Positions 1 to 11,901 of a stretch of DNA of 64,000 bases are shown here, piece after piece. Positions within the stretch are counted from its first letter, which is position 1, and every line of letters starts with the position of its first letter. The notes beneath the pieces were generated by a model, which searched no databases, was not told where the DNA came from, and worked only from the letters and a program-made list of their open reading frames with translations. Position numbers and translations under genes: made by a program. This stretch comes from Nocardioides rotundus (lineage in GTDB: Bacteria > Actinomycetota > Actinomycetes > Propionibacteriales > Nocardioidaceae). The stretch lies in contig NZ_CP082922.1 of the NCBI RefSeq assembly GCF_019931675.1, positions 2,557,001 through 2,621,000 on the forward strand, written 5' to 3'.

Positions 1-70
1 AGGCGCCGGTCAGCAGGATCAGCCCGACGAGGGCGAGCCCGAGCAGCGGGCGACCCCGGTCACCCGACAT
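1..70 (-). CDS. Partial secreted or membrane protein (N-terminus only)
   Basis: A start codon lies at 70 on the minus strand and overlaps the stop of the upstream secreted-protein gene. The 23 readable residues begin MSGDRGRPLLGLALVGLILL: a short charged start, then a hydrophobic run, as in a signal peptide or first membrane helix. The gene runs off the left edge, so its function cannot be given. The overlap implies it is cotranscribed with, and translationally coupled to, the secreted protein before it. Confidence 0.5.
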   Translation of the reverse strand, partial: MSGDRGRPLLGLALVGLILLTGA

Positions 71-1145
71 CGTTGACGAGCGCCTGGGACTCGGCCACGG
101 GGACGCTGACCGTGGCCCACGGGGTCAGCGTGTCCAGGGTGCCGCCCACCGGACCGTTCCTGTCGGTGCCCTGCCAGCTCCCGGTCCACGTGGTCTGGGC
201 GGTCACGTCCCAGCCGCCGGTGTTGGCCCGGTCGAACGGGATCGTGCAGGCACTTTCCTCGCTGGACCCCGGCGCCCACTCGGTCTTGGCCGCCGGGATC
301 GTGCACTCGGTCGAGCCGGCGTAGGAGGTGATCTGAACCGACTCGGTCCGCGACGTGAGCGTCGCCCGGACCGGCGTGCCCGGCACCGACACCTCGAGCT
401 CGATGACGCCGTCGCCGGCGAGCGCCTCATTGACGTTCTGCACCCAGAACCAGGTGGGCAGGTTCACGAGGGTCGCCCCGCCGGCGGCCTGGATCGTGGG
501 GTTACGACCAAGATCCGGTCCGGCGATCTCGGCGGCCGCCTCGTCCCAGACGGCCGTGACCACGTCCTCGACGTCGACGAGAGGCGGCGGGAGCGGGCTT
601 CCCGTGGCGAATGCCTGGTAGGCCATCGGCACCTGCTCGTTCGCCAGGTCGCCGGCGCCCCTGCCTCCGTAGGCGTCACCCCACGTGCCGTGACTAGAGG
701 CGAAGCCCTCTTCCGCGCAGTTCACCCCGGGCTGGCTGTTCAGTTGGTACCACGTCTGCGGGGTGGACTTGGCGGTCTTGGTGACCGACTTCACGTAGTC
801 GATGGTCGGCAACTCGAAGTAGCCGCCAGCGGCGTGACCACGCATCTGACTCCGCATGTCGTCGAACCACGCCTGCATCGCCTTGGCGTCCGAGGAGTCT
901 GCTGATCCCGTGAACGGCCCCCACCAGCACTTCGGGGGCACCGAGACGCTGATTGTGGTCCCGCCCGCCCCGGTGAGCGGATCGCCCGCGCCACCGGAGA
1001 CCTGGACGTCGACGGCGCGCAGGCTCACTTCACCGCCCTGACTGCCGCCGCCGATGGCGGCACCGGCCGGGCCTGCGGTCGTCGCTGCGACGACGGCGGC
1101 CACACCGGCCGTCGCCACAGCGGTCAGGATGCGTCGTGCGGACAT
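60..1145 (-). CDS. Secreted hypothetical protein
   Basis: The 361-residue product begins MSARRI, then a long Ala/Val/Thr-rich hydrophobic stretch ending near AGPAGAA, a convincing Sec signal peptide of about 30 residues. The mature part has no motif I recognise. It is rich in Gly, Thr, Trp and Ser and has a few cysteines (PPKCWW, GVNCAEE, TECTIP, ESACTIP) that could form disulfides outside the cell. Beta-rich sequence near the C-terminus (TWTGSWQGT) suggests an extracellular fold. It overlaps the next minus-strand gene by about 11 bases and is separated from meaB by a hairpin. Function unknown. Confidence 0.75.
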   Translation of the reverse strand: MSARRILTAVATAGVAAVVAATTAGPAGAAIGGGSQGGEVSLRAVDVQVSGGAGDPLTGAGGTTISVSVPPKCWWGPFTGSADSSDAKAMQAWFDDMRSQMRGHAAGGYFELPTIDYVKSVTKTAKSTPQTWYQLNSQPGVNCAEEGFASSHGTWGDAYGGRGAGDLANEQVPMAYQAFATGSPLPPPLVDVEDVVTAVWDEAAAEIAGPDLGRNPTIQAAGGATLVNLPTWFWVQNVNEALAGDGVIELEVSVPGTPVRATLTSRTESVQITSYAGSTECTIPAAKTEWAPGSSEESACTIPFDRANTGGWDVTAQTTWTGSWQGTDRNGPVGGTLDTLTPWATVSVPVAESQALVNDVG

Positions 1146-1173
1146 CGGCGCTGGTTCCCCCTACACAGGTCGA

Positions 1174-1196
1174 GGACCCGCGCACCCGGCGGGTCC
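1174..1196 (-). terminator. Hairpin terminator after meaB
   Basis: GGACCCGC at 1174-1181 pairs with GCGGGTCC at 1189-1196 around a 7-nt loop, giving an 8-bp GC stem 40 bases beyond the meaB stop. No T-tract follows, which is usual in high-GC actinobacteria. It probably ends the mutA-mutB-meaB transcript before the secreted-protein gene. Confidence 0.5.
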
Positions 1197-1237
1197 AAGG
1201 GCATGCTGTCATGCTCAACGAGCCAATGCCAGTCCGG

Positions 1238-2233
1238 CTACGCCCCCGGCTCGGGCCCGTCGTAGGCCGCGAGGATCCGATCGGCCGCCACGCTCGCCGG
1301 CAGCTCGCCGGCCAGCACGTCACGGCGTACGTCGTCGCGGATCGCCCGCACCCCCGCGGACCGGCGCAGCCGGTCGGCCAGCTCGTCGCGCACCAGCGCC
1401 CAGGTGAACTCCAGCTGCTGCTCGGCGCGGCGCTCCGCGAGGCCCCGCTCCCCCAGGTGCTCGCGGTGGGCCAGCACCCGGCCCCACACCTCGTCGATGC
1501 CGGTGCCGGTCAGCGCCGAGCAGGTGAGCACCGGGGGCACCCACGCGTCGCCCGCGCCCGACTTGTGCACCAGGCGCAGCGCGCCGGAGAGCTCGCGCGC
1601 CGCGGTGCGCGCCTCGGCCTCGCGGTCGCCGTCGGCCTTGTTCACCGCGATCACGTCGGCGATCTCCAAGATCCCCTTCTTGATCCCCTGCAGCTGGTCG
1701 CCGGTGCGGGCCAGGGTGAGGAAGCAGAAGGTGTCCACCATGCCGGCCACGGTGACCTCGGACTGTCCGACGCCGACGGTCTCGACCAGGACGACGTCGT
1801 ACCCCGCCGCCTCCAGCACCGTGATCGCCTGCGTCGTGGCCCGGGCGACGCCGCCGAGCGTGCCGGCGGTGGGGCTGGGCCGGATGTAGGCGTTGCGGTC
1901 CGCGGCGAGGCGGGCCATCCGGGTCTTGTCGCCGAGCACCGAGCCTCCGGTGCGCACGCTGCTGGGGTCGACCGCGAGCACGCCGACCCGCAGCCCCTGA
2001 CCGGTCAGATGGGTGCCGAGCGCCTCGATGAAGGTGGACTTGCCGACGCCGGGGACGCCAGAGATGCCGACCCGGACGGTGTCGGTGCGCGGCGAGCCCA
2101 GGCTGGTCAGCAGCTCGCGGGCGGCGGCGCGGTGGTCGGGGCGGGAGGACTCCACCAGCGTGATGGCGCGGGAGACGGCTGCCCGCCTGCCCTCGCCGAT
2201 CTCGGCGGCGAGGGTCGCGACGTCGGGCGTCAC
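1238..2233 (-). CDS. meaB: Methylmalonyl-CoA mutase-associated GTPase MeaB
   Basis: MeaB (ArgK/SIMIBI GTPase family) is the G-protein chaperone that gates cobalamin cofactor loading and protects methylmalonyl-CoA mutase. The 331-residue product has a P-loop GVPGVGKS at about residues 59-66, the family ETVGVGQSE element at about 151-159 and an NKAD guanine-specificity motif near 198. The GTG start at 2233 overlaps the mutB stop (GTGA), fitting translational coupling; an ATG-only start would lose conserved N-terminal sequence. It is the last gene of the mutA-mutB-meaB operon. Length and motifs are normal for the family. Confidence 0.95.
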   Translation of the reverse strand: MTPDVATLAAEIGEGRRAAVSRAITLVESSRPDHRAAARELLTSLGSPRTDTVRVGISGVPGVGKSTFIEALGTHLTGQGLRVGVLAVDPSSVRTGGSVLGDKTRMARLAADRNAYIRPSPTAGTLGGVARATTQAITVLEAAGYDVVLVETVGVGQSEVTVAGMVDTFCFLTLARTGDQLQGIKKGILEIADVIAVNKADGDREAEARTAARELSGALRLVHKSGAGDAWVPPVLTCSALTGTGIDEVWGRVLAHREHLGERGLAERRAEQQLEFTWALVRDELADRLRRSAGVRAIRDDVRRDVLAGELPASVAADRILAAYDGPEPGA

Positions 2234-4338
2234 GACTGCTGGGCCGACAGCTTCTCGAGCAGGTCCAGCGCGGAGTCGGCGATCACGCTCCCGGGCGGGA
2301 ACACCGCCGCTGCCCCCATCTCCTTGAGCGTCTCGACGTCGTCGGGCGGGATCACGCCGCCGATGACCACCATGATGTCGGGGCGCCCCTCGTCGGCCAG
2401 CGCCTGCTTGAGCGCGGGCAGCAGCGCGAGGTGGCCGGCGGCCAGCGACGAGACGCCGACGATGTGCACGTCCGCGTCGATCGCCTGCTGGGCGACCTCC
2501 TCGGGAGTGGAGAACAGCGGCCCCACGTCGACGTCGAAGCCGAGGTCGGCGAAGGCGGTGACCACGACCTTCTGGCCGCGGTCGTGGCCGTCCTGGCCCA
2601 TCTTGGCCACCAGGATGCGCGGCCGGCGCCCGTGCTCCTCCTCGAAGCGCTCGGTCGCGGCGAGCACGTCGGCGACCCTGCCCTGCTCGCTGCCGGCCTC
2701 GTCGCGGTACACGCCGGAGATGGTACGGATCACCGCCTGGTGGCGGCCCCACTCCTTCTCCAGCGCGTCGGAGATCTCCCCGACGGTGGCCTTGGCGCGC
2801 GCGGCGTCCACGGCCAGCGCGAGCAGGTTCCCGTCCATGCCGTGCGCGGGCTGGGCGGCGGCGTTGGAGAGCGCGGTGAGGGTACGGCGCACCTCCTCAT
2901 CGTCGCGCTCCTCGCGCAGCCGGTCCAGCTTCTCCAGCTGCCGCTTCAGCACGTCGTCGTTGTCGACCCGCAGCACCTCCAGGTCGTCCTCGACCGGCAG
3001 TCGGTAGGTGTTGACCCCGACGACCGCCTGCTGACCGGAGTCGATCCGCGCCTGGGTGCGCGCGGCCGCCTCCTCGATCCGCATCTTGGGGATCCCGGCC
3101 TCGATGGCCTTCGCCATCCCGCCGTACTCCTCGGTCTCGGTGATGTGCGCCCAGGCGCGCTCGGCCAGGTCGTGGGTGAGCCGCTCGACGTAGTAGCTGC
3201 CCGCCCACGGGTCGATCACGTCGGTGGTGCCGGACTCCTGCTGCAGCAGCAGCTGGGTGTTGCGGGCGATCCGCGCGGAGAAGTCGGTCGGCAGCGCGAT
3301 CGCCTCGTCCAGCGCGTTGGTGTGCAGGCTCTGGGTGTGCCCCTGAGTGGCGGCCATCGCCTCGATGCAGGTGCGGCCGACGTTGTTGAAGACGTCCTGC
3401 GCGGTCAGGCTCCACCCGGAGGTCTGGCTGTGCGTGCGCAGGCTCAGGCTCTTGGGGTTCTGCGGGTCGAACTGGCGCACCAGCCGGCTCCACAGCGCCC
3501 GGGCGGCGCGCAGCTTGGCGACCTCCATGAAGAAGTTCATCCCGATCGCCCAGAAGAAGCTCAGCCGCGGGGCGAACCGGTCGATCTCCAGGCCGGCGTC
3601 CAGGCCCGCGCGGATGTACTCCACGCCGTCGGCCAGGGTGTAGGCGAGCTCCAGGTCGGCGGTCGCCCCGGCCTCCTGCATGTGGTAGCCGGAGATCGAG
3701 ATCGAGTTGAACCGCGGCATCCGCTCCGCGGTGTAGCGGAAGATGTCGGAGATGATCCGCATGCTCGCCTGCGGCGGGTAGATGTAGGTGTTGCGGACCA
3801 TGAACTCCTTGAGGATGTCGTTCTGGATCGTCCCCGCGAGCTGTTCGGGCTGCACCCCCTGCTCCTCGGCGGCGGCGATGTAGAGCGCCATCACCGGCAG
3901 CACGGCGCCGTTCATGGTCATCGAGACGCTCATCGTGTCCAGCGGGATGCCGTCGAAGAGCGTGCGCGCGTCGTAGATCGAGTCGATCGCTACGCCCGCC
4001 ATGCCGACGTCGCCCCGCACGCGCGGGTGGTCGGAGTCGTAGCCGCGGTGCGTGGCCAGGTCGAAGGCGACGCTGAGCCCCTTCTGTCCCGCCGCCAGGT
4101 TGCGGCGGTAGAACGCGTTGGACTCCTCGGCGGTGGAGAAGCCGGCGTACTGCCGGATCGTCCACGGCTGGGTGGTGTACATCGTCGGGTAGGGGCCGCG
4201 CAGGAACGGGCTGAGCCCCGGCCAGGTGTGCAGCGCGTCCAGGCCCTCGAGGTCCTCGGGACCGTAGACCGGCTGGATCTCGATCCCCTCGGGACTGGTC
4301 CAGGGGCCGACGTCGGCGAAGTTGTCCGGGATGGTCAT
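2230..4338 (-). CDS. mutB: Methylmalonyl-CoA mutase large subunit
   Basis: Catalytic, adenosylcobalamin-binding subunit that interconverts (R)-methylmalonyl-CoA and succinyl-CoA, linking propionate, odd-chain fatty acid and branched amino acid breakdown to the TCA cycle. At 702 residues it has the usual size. The N-terminal TIM-barrel contains [18 protein letters not shown], characteristic of the acyl-CoA mutases. The C-terminal B12 domain has the DGHDRG box (Asp-x-His-x-x-Gly, His is the lower cobalt ligand) at about residue 583-588, with the later SSL and GG motifs. The ATG at 4338 overlaps the mutA stop (ATGA). Confidence 0.97.
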   Translation of the reverse strand: MTIPDNFADVGPWTSPEGIEIQPVYGPEDLEGLDALHTWPGLSPFLRGPYPTMYTTQPWTIRQYAGFSTAEESNAFYRRNLAAGQKGLSVAFDLATHRGYDSDHPRVRGDVGMAGVAIDSIYDARTLFDGIPLDTMSVSMTMNGAVLPVMALYIAAAEEQGVQPEQLAGTIQNDILKEFMVRNTYIYPPQASMRIISDIFRYTAERMPRFNSISISGYHMQEAGATADLELAYTLADGVEYIRAGLDAGLEIDRFAPRLSFFWAIGMNFFMEVAKLRAARALWSRLVRQFDPQNPKSLSLRTHSQTSGWSLTAQDVFNNVGRTCIEAMAATQGHTQSLHTNALDEAIALPTDFSARIARNTQLLLQQESGTTDVIDPWAGSYYVERLTHDLAERAWAHITETEEYGGMAKAIEAGIPKMRIEEAAARTQARIDSGQQAVVGVNTYRLPVEDDLEVLRVDNDDVLKRQLEKLDRLREERDDEEVRRTLTALSNAAAQPAHGMDGNLLALAVDAARAKATVGEISDALEKEWGRHQAVIRTISGVYRDEAGSEQGRVADVLAATERFEEEHGRRPRILVAKMGQDGHDRGQKVVVTAFADLGFDVDVGPLFSTPEEVAQQAIDADVHIVGVSSLAAGHLALLPALKQALADEGRPDIMVVIGGVIPPDDVETLKEMGAAAVFPPGSVIADSALDLLEKLSAQQS

Positions 4339-6164
4339 GCCAGGGCCTCCCTGGTCCGGGTGAGGAACGCGAGGGCATCGACGCCCATCGCTGCGGAGTC
4401 GTCGACGGCCTCGCCGGGGATGCCGCTGCGCTCCCCCGGCGTGCCCGCCAGAAGGAGGTACGACGCCCCCGCGTCGCGCAGGGACGCCAGCACGTCGGCG
4501 CCCCACTCGGCGTAGGCCTGGTCGGTGCCGGCCAGGCACACCGTGCCGGGCTGTCCCGCCTCGCGCCACGCGGCGACCACGTCGTCCACGCCCCCGGTGG
4601 GGCCGGCGGCCTCGACCTCGATGCCGCCGGCGGCGAGCAGGTTGGTCGCGAAGGTCGCCCGCGCGGTGTGGGCGGCGACCGACCCCAGCGTGGCCAGGAA
4701 GACCGGGGTCTTCGCGGGCTCGTCGCGCAGCGCCTCGAAGGCGGCGCCATAGCGCCGTACGTCGTCGCCGGGCCCCTCGCGCTCGGGCAGCGTCTCGCCC
4801 AGGTGGGGGAACTCGGTGAGGCCGGTGAGCGGCCGGCGGCGGGTGGCGACCTGGCGTTCGCGCTCCTCCGCGACCGCGGCCACCCGCTCGCGCACCTCGG
4901 TGAGCGCTGCCAGGGCTCCCCCGGCGGACTCGATCCTGCCCAACTCCTCCCAGGCGGCCTGCGCCAGGTCCTCGGTGAGCCGCTCGGTGACGTAGGACCC
5001 GCCGGCCGGGTCGGCGACCGCGGCGACGTGCGACTCCTGGATCAGCAGGTGGGAGATGTTGCGTGCCAGTCGTCGGCCCAGCGCGTCGGGGCGGCCCAGC
5101 GGGCTGTCGAAGGGCAGGACCGTGATCCCGTCCGCGCCCCCGACACCGGCCGCGAAGGCGGCGACCGTGGTGCGGAGGAGGTTCACGTAGGGGTCGTACT
5201 TGCCCATCATCGGCCGGCTGGTGACCGCGTGCTGGCGCTGCTCGCCCTGCGCGTCGGACTCCTGCAGCACCCGCGCCCACAGCCGGCGGGCGGCGCGCAG
5301 CTTGGCGATCGTCGGGAACTGCTCGTCGGTGGCGGCGTAGCGGAACTCGACCAGGTCCACGGCGTCCGTGGCCGGGATGCCCGCCTCCTCCAGCGCCCGT
5401 AGGTAGGCGATGGCGACGGCCATCGACCAGCCGAGCTCCTGGGCGTCGGAGCCGCCGAGGTCGTGCAGGACGCTCGCGTCGATCACGAGGGCGGCGGTGC
5501 CGGCGTCGCGGGCCAGACGTGCGGCGGCCGTGACGGTCCCGGCGAGGTCCCCGGCCGCGTCCGGGTCGCCCGCGGCGAGGGCTCGGGCGAGCGGGTCCAC
5601 CCCGAGGTTCGTACCCGGAGCGGCGGTGCGCTCGCCGATCGCCTCGACCAGGGCGCGGGCGGCGTCCATCGGGTCACCGGCCAGGGTCTGCAGCACCACC
5701 GGCGCCATCTCCAGGTGGACGTCGTGCAGCGCCTCGCCGACGCGGTCGGCCGGCAGCTGCTCGTCCACGGTGAGCCAGATCGAGGTGGCGCCGCCCGCGA
5801 GGTCGGCGAGCATCTCGTCGTTCACCGCAGCCGGGTCACCCCGGTGGTGGGCTCGGATGCCCCAGGCGCCGACCCGGGTCGGGCGGTCGTGGGCGTCGAG
5901 GTCGGCCAGGAGGTCCGCCGTACCCAACGGCGGGACGGAGATCCCGTCCAAGGTGGTCCGGGCCAGCTTGCTCCAGACCGCGTCGTCGGGGTCGTCGTCG
6001 TCCAGGCGCCCCGCCTTGCGGAGCACGCCGGCGGCCGCGGCCTCCCACTCCGCCTGGGTGTGGTCGTCGCCGGGGGCCTGAAGTCGCAGGTCCTCGACCG
6101 GCTCGGGCTCCGGAGGGATCTCTGTGCCCTCGGCGGAACCCGCAGCGTCCGGTGCGTCGCTCAT
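4335..6164 (-). CDS. mutA: Methylmalonyl-CoA mutase small subunit
   Basis: Non-catalytic partner of the large subunit in the actinobacterial heterodimeric mutase. The 609-residue product is related to mutB along its barrel (for example [30 protein letters not shown]), but its C-terminal domain lacks the cobalamin DxHxxG box; GSVAAHTAR stands at the corresponding place, as expected for the small subunit. The N-terminus has an acidic, Pro/Glu-rich extension. The ATG at 6164 is only 8 nt downstream of a TATTCT box, so the message is probably leaderless. First gene of mutA-mutB-meaB. Confidence 0.95.
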   Translation of the reverse strand: MSDAPDAAGSAEGTEIPPEPEPVEDLRLQAPGDDHTQAEWEAAAAGVLRKAGRLDDDDPDDAVWSKLARTTLDGISVPPLGTADLLADLDAHDRPTRVGAWGIRAHHRGDPAAVNDEMLADLAGGATSIWLTVDEQLPADRVGEALHDVHLEMAPVVLQTLAGDPMDAARALVEAIGERTAAPGTNLGVDPLARALAAGDPDAAGDLAGTVTAAARLARDAGTAALVIDASVLHDLGGSDAQELGWSMAVAIAYLRALEEAGIPATDAVDLVEFRYAATDEQFPTIAKLRAARRLWARVLQESDAQGEQRQHAVTSRPMMGKYDPYVNLLRTTVAAFAAGVGGADGITVLPFDSPLGRPDALGRRLARNISHLLIQESHVAAVADPAGGSYVTERLTEDLAQAAWEELGRIESAGGALAALTEVRERVAAVAEERERQVATRRRPLTGLTEFPHLGETLPEREGPGDDVRRYGAAFEALRDEPAKTPVFLATLGSVAAHTARATFATNLLAAGGIEVEAAGPTGGVDDVVAAWREAGQPGTVCLAGTDQAYAEWGADVLASLRDAGASYLLLAGTPGERSGIPGEAVDDSAAMGVDALAFLTRTREALA

Positions 6165-6172
6165 GCTTTCGA

Positions 6173-6178
6173 AGAATA
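6173..6178 (-). promoter_or_regulatory. -10 box of mutA (leaderless)
   Basis: On the minus strand TATTCT fits TANNNT and ends 8 nt before the mutA ATG, so transcription should start at or next to the start codon. No Shine-Dalgarno sequence is present. The nearest unit of the 31-bp array begins about 50 bp further upstream. Confidence 0.55.
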
Positions 6179-6229
6179 GGCCCGGCGCACGGCACCTGCC
6201 ACGGCCCCACGTATGGGATACCTCTCAGC

Positions 6230-6538
6230 GACCAGGCATTCCATGCACCCTCACCCCGCCCACCGGGCACTCGATGCACCCACAACCCGTCCACCGGGCA
6301 CTCGATGCACCCACAACCCGCCCACCGGGCACTCGATGCCACTTTCCGATTCCGCCACGGGATCCTCGCGATCAGCGAACAGTTGCGCTACGACCGCAGC
6401 CGAGGCGCGCTGCCACGGCGTCGTCGCGACATCGCCTGCCCGGTCGGCGCCAAAAGAGGGCATCAAGTGCCCGGTCGGCGCCGAGAGAGGGCATCAAGTG
6501 CCCGGTCGGCGGATCATGAGTGCAGGACGTGCCCGGTC
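6230..6538. repeat. Phased 4+4 inverted array of a 16-bp motif
   Basis: This occupies most of the 456-base gap between the divergent mutA and sdhC genes. Direct units with core CACCGGGCACTCGATG start at 6261, 6292 and 6323; a degenerate unit starts at 6230. Inverted units with core CATCAAGTGCCCGGTC start at 6461 and 6492; degenerate ones start at 6430 and 6523. Every neighbouring pair within an arm is exactly 31 bp apart, about three helical turns. The 15-bp intervals are partly conserved within each arm but differ between arms. The whole is roughly symmetric about 6384, with about 91 bp between arms. It could be a multi-site operator, a protein-scaffold site or a decayed repetitive element. 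Confidence 0.9.
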
Positions 6539-6607
6539 GAGGTGAACCGGGGAGTAACAGGGCCCATCTCACAACGCCCCAGAAAGCGACAGACGTCCCA
6601 TCGGGAG

Positions 6608-6613
6608 TAACCT
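6608..6613 (+). promoter_or_regulatory. -10 box of sdhC (leaderless)
   Basis: TAACCT (TANNNT) ends 7 nt before the GTG at 6621, placing the transcription start on or beside the start codon. There is no ribosome-binding site between them. The nearest array unit ends 70 bp upstream. Confidence 0.55.
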
Positions 6614-6620
6614 GCCGCTC

Positions 6621-7355
6621 GTGGCAACCCAAACCCCGCAGCCGATGTTGGTGAAGAACGGCAGGGCGGCACGATCGACCGTCGCCCTCAAGCTCACGAT
6701 GGCGGTGACCGGCCTCGTCTTCATCGGCTACGTGCTGCTGCACATGTACGGCAACCTCATGGCCTTCGGGGGGATGCAGACCTACGACACCTACGCCCAC
6801 CACCTGCGGACGTTCGGCCAGCCGATGCTGCCGTACGGCGGGCTCCTGTGGGTCGTCCGGGTCGTGCTCATCGTCTCCCTGGTGCTGCACGTGTGGTCCG
6901 CGCTCAAGCTGTGGCAGCGGGCGGCGCAGGCGCGCACCCACAAGTACGTCGTGAAGAAGAACACCGGCTCGACCCTCGCCTCGCGCACCATGCGCTGGGG
7001 CGGGCTGGCGCTGCTGCTCTTCGTGATCTGGCACCTGATCCAGTTCACCATCGTCAAGCCGCGCCTGGGCGGCCCGGAGTCGGCGGCGGACATCAAGGAG
7101 TCGCCGTTCCTGATGCTGCTCAACGCCTTCGACCCCACGATGTGGTGGGTGACGGTCATCTACCTGCTGGCGCTGGTCGCGCTCGGCCTGCACCTGCGCC
7201 ACGGCGTCTGGAGCGCCGCGCAGACCCTCGGCATGACCGGGACCGCCGCAGCCCGCCGTACGGCCAAGACCGCCGGCCTGGTGCTGGCCCTGGTCGTGAC
7301 CGTCGGGTTCGCCATCGTCCCGCTGTCCATCCTCGTCGGCATCATCGAGAAGTAA
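6621..7355 (+). CDS. sdhC: Succinate dehydrogenase cytochrome b558 subunit
   Basis: Membrane anchor of complex II that carries heme b and passes electrons from the SdhAB head to menaquinone. The 244-residue protein has about five hydrophobic helices. Candidate heme-ligand histidines lie in [20 protein letters not shown] and LHLRHG, as in the SdhC b558 family of Gram-positives, where one large subunit replaces SdhC plus SdhD. The GTG start is favoured by the -10 box 7 nt upstream. It leads sdhC-sdhA-sdhB, nine bases ahead of sdhA. Confidence 0.93.
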   Translation: MATQTPQPMLVKNGRAARSTVALKLTMAVTGLVFIGYVLLHMYGNLMAFGGMQTYDTYAHHLRTFGQPMLPYGGLLWVVRVVLIVSLVLHVWSALKLWQRAAQARTHKYVVKKNTGSTLASRTMRWGGLALLLFVIWHLIQFTIVKPRLGGPESAADIKESPFLMLLNAFDPTMWWVTVIYLLALVALGLHLRHGVWSAAQTLGMTGTAAARRTAKTAGLVLALVVTVGFAIVPLSILVGIIEK

Positions 7356-7364
7356 GGCTCATCC

Positions 7365-9424
<2,060 letters not shown>

Positions 9425-9428
<4 letters not shown>

Positions 9429-10168
9429 AGCTCACCCTCCAGATCTGGCGTCAGGCCGACACCGCGACCGAGGGTGCGATGCACACCTACGAGGTCGACG
9501 GGATCTCCGAGGACATGTCCTTCCTGGAGATGCTCGACGTGCTCAACGAGCGCCTCAACGCCGACAACGAGGAGCCGATCGCCTTCGACTCCGACTGTCG
9601 CGAGGGCATCTGCGGCATGTGCAGCCTGATGATCAACGGCCAGCCCCACGGGCCCGAGGTCACCACCACCTGCCAGCTGCACATGCGGTCCTTCTCCGAC
9701 GGTGACACGATCACCATCGAGCCCTGGCGCGCCGACCCGTTCCCGGTCCTCAAGGACCTGGTGGTCGACCGCAGCGCGTTCGACCGGATCATCCAGGCCG
9801 GCGGCTACATCTCCGCCAACACCGGCTCGGCCCCCGAGGCGAACTCGGTGCCCGTCCCCCGCGACGACGCCATGCGCGCCTTCAACTTCGCGACCTGCAT
9901 CGGCTGCGGCGCCTGCGTGGCGGCCTGCCCCAACGGGTCGAGCTCGCTGTTCGTCGGCGCCAAGGTCGCCCAGTTCGGCCTGCTCCCGCAGGGTCAGCCC
10001 GAGCGGGACGCGCGCGCGGTGGGCATGGTCGCCCAGGCCGACCACGAGGGCTTCGGTGGGTGCACCAACATCGGCGAGTGCACGGCCGCGTGCCCCAAGG
10101 AGATCCCGATGGACGTGATCTCCCAGCTGAACAAGGACCTGCGGGCCGCGATGAAGAACGGCCACTGA
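9425..10168 (+). CDS. sdhB: Succinate dehydrogenase iron-sulfur subunit
   Basis: Relays electrons from FAD to the membrane anchor. The 247-residue product has a plant-type [2Fe-2S] set in [10 protein letters not shown] (Cys58, 63, 66) with Cys83, and C-terminal clusters in [12 protein letters not shown] (158, 161, 164, 168) and [14 protein letters not shown] (213, 219, 223), which ligate the [4Fe-4S] and third centres. The GTG at 9425 overlaps the sdhA stop, and the reading frame also extends far upstream as a shadow of sdhA. This gene completes the operon. Confidence 0.96.
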
Positions 10169-10198
10169 GCCGGGCGCTCGCCGTACGTCGCGGGCGGC

Positions 10199-11287
10199 TC
10201 AGCGTCCGCGGCGCCCCAGGATGAGCCCGGCGACCAGGCCGGCGACCCCGGCGGCCGTCGCGGTCGCCGCGCGCTGCGTCGGAGTCGTGGGGTCCTCGCG
10301 CTCGACGTACACCGGCGCGGCGGGCACCGGCGCCAACCGGTAGGCCTCGATCCGCTCCTCCAGCGTCTCCGGCTCGGCCGCACGCTCCCGGGCCAGGCGC
10401 GCCGCGGGGCTGGTGTGCGCCCACGAGGCGGAGTAGACCAGCAGCCGGGAGAAGTAGTTGATCCACACGACCAGGATCAGCGCGATCCCGAAGACGGCGA
10501 ACGCGGGCTGGCTGGCCGTCTGCTTCATCAAGATCGTGGCCAGCTGCTTGAGCAGCTCGAAGCCGACCGCGCCCAGCAGCGCGCCGCCGACCAGCGCGCG
10601 CCGCGGCATCGGCGGGTTGGCCAGCAGCCGGAAGACGGTGAAGAACAGGACCGAGTTGGCCAGGATGCCGACGCCGATGGAGAGAAGCCTCAGCACCGGG
10701 GAGAACTGCTCACCCAGGCCGACCAGGTCCAGCAGCCAGGTCGAGGCGAAGGAGATCGCGCCGGCGATGGCGACGCTGAGCAGCAGCACTCCCCCGATGA
10801 TGATCAGGCTGGCCAGGTCGCGCAGCTTCCCGAAGACGAAGTTGGGCTGCTCGTCCTGCGGCATCTCGAAGGTCAGCATCATCGCCTCGCGCATCCCCGA
10901 CAGCCAGCCGAGCCCGGAGTAGAGGGCGGTGATGGCACCGATCCCGGCGGCCGCCCCCGCGGCGTCCTGGAACACCTCGATCGAGATCTCCCCGGGCTGC
11001 GCCTTGCCCTGCACCACGAGCGGGAGGATGCTCTGGATCGCCTTCACCATGGTGTCGACCAGGTCGGGGCCGGCGTACCTCGCGATCCAGCCGACGACGG
11101 CGAAGGTCAGGGCCATGATCGGGAAGAAGGACAGGAACCCGAAGTAGGTGACGGCCCCGGCGAGCGCGTTGCCCTTCACCGAGCCGTAGTGCTGCACGGT
11201 CCGGACGATGTGGTCCAGCACCGGCGAGCTCGCCCGGAGGCGGTCCAGACGGCCCGGCTCGTCGGCGGTGTCGGTGTCCTGGCTCAT
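10199..11287 (-). CDS. YihY/BrkB-family membrane protein
   Basis: A 362-residue inner-membrane protein with about six helices and the family signature GNALAGAVTYFGFLSFFPIM near the N-terminus. VWINYFSRLLVYSASWAH, also typical of YihY/UPF0761 proteins, lies near the end. The C-terminus is a charged cytoplasmic tail followed by a short hydrophobic GVAGLVAGLILGRRGR. Despite old names (BrkB, ribonuclease BN) the activity is not established. The ATG at 11287 is chosen because AGGAGGAA lies just upstream. Likely transcribed after the 2H phosphoesterase gene, 37 bases away. Confidence 0.85.
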   Translation of the reverse strand: MSQDTDTADEPGRLDRLRASSPVLDHIVRTVQHYGSVKGNALAGAVTYFGFLSFFPIMALTFAVVGWIARYAGPDLVDTMVKAIQSILPLVVQGKAQPGEISIEVFQDAAGAAAGIGAITALYSGLGWLSGMREAMMLTFEMPQDEQPNFVFGKLRDLASLIIIGGVLLLSVAIAGAISFASTWLLDLVGLGEQFSPVLRLLSIGVGILANSVLFFTVFRLLANPPMPRRALVGGALLGAVGFELLKQLATILMKQTASQPAFAVFGIALILVVWINYFSRLLVYSASWAHTSPAARLARERAAEPETLEERIEAYRLAPVPAAPVYVEREDPTTPTQRAATATAAGVAGLVAGLILGRRGR

Positions 11288-11324
11288 GCGTCGTTCCTCC
11301 TCGTCGGTGGAGCGGTACGGCGGT

Positions 11325-11840
11325 TCAGCGGATCTCTCCGAGCGGGAACTCCCGGGTCGGGCGCCAGCCGATGCCATCCTCGTGAACGTAGAGCAGGAAG
11401 TGGTCGGCGTCGAAGACGCACTCGAAGTCGGCGAGTTCCGCATAGGCCCGGTCCAGCGCGGCATCCTCGAGGTGGTGCGCGATGGTCACGTGCGGGTGGT
11501 AGGGGAAGCTCAGCTCCTGGGCCAGCGGCCCGGCGCGCAGCTCCGCAGCCAGCACCTCGCAGGCGGAGATCCCCTGCGCCACGGCGACGAAGACGACCGG
11601 CGAGACGGGGCGGAACGTGCCGGTGCCGCGCAGGTGCACGGTGAACGGCTCGTGTCGCAGCGCGGCCCGTGTCAGGTGCTCGTGCACGTCGGTGAGATCG
11701 CCCTCCACCTCGGTCGGCGGGACCAGGGTGATGTGGGTGGGGATCTGCGTGGCGGTGGTGTCGCCGACGGCGGTGCGATAGTCCTGCAGCTCGCGGGCCC
11801 AGGGCTCGGGGATGGCGAGCGCGACGCCGATGGTTGGCAC
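11325..11840 (-). CDS. 2H phosphoesterase (2'-5' RNA ligase family)
   Basis: The 171-residue product carries the two HxT[L/I] motifs of the 2H superfamily, HITL near residue 36 and HVTI near residue 117, which supply the paired catalytic histidines. Relatives are LigT/ThpR RNA 2',3'-cyclic phosphodiesterases; the physiological substrate here is unknown. It lies head to head with trpS and just upstream of the YihY-type gene. Confidence 0.82.
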   Translation of the reverse strand: MPTIGVALAIPEPWARELQDYRTAVGDTTATQIPTHITLVPPTEVEGDLTDVHEHLTRAALRHEPFTVHLRGTGTFRPVSPVVFVAVAQGISACEVLAAELRAGPLAQELSFPYHPHVTIAHHLEDAALDRAYAELADFECVFDADHFLLYVHEDGIGWRPTREFPLGEIR

Positions 11841-11888
11841 CCCGGGACTCTAACCAATCCGGCCGCCCGCCCCCGCATCGGTGCTTGA

Positions 11889-11894
11889 TAGTTT
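11889..11894 (+). promoter_or_regulatory. -10 box of trpS (leaderless)
   Basis: TAGTTT (TANNNT) ends 7 nt before the GTG at 11902, with no Shine-Dalgarno sequence between them. This supports starting TrpS at 11902 instead of the GTG at 11881, which lies upstream of the box. Confidence 0.55.
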
Positions 11895-11901
11895 CATCGC
11901 C

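Noticed and set aside
1136..3007. Long plus-strand open frame opposite meaB
   Set aside because: Composition artefact; MeaB and MutB are unmistakable on the minus strand.
2431..4515. Long plus-strand open frame (694 codons) opposite mutB and mutA
   Set aside because: Antisense shadow of high-GC coding DNA; low-complexity His/Asp/Val/Arg-rich product and a known gene on the other strand.
6230..6538. CRISPR array
   Set aside because: Units are 16 bp with 15-bp intervals that are themselves partly conserved, the second half is inverted, and no cas gene is nearby.
6165..6620. Cobalamin riboswitch controlling mutA
   Set aside because: The B12 box was not found, and the -10 box close to the start leaves no room for an RNA leader.
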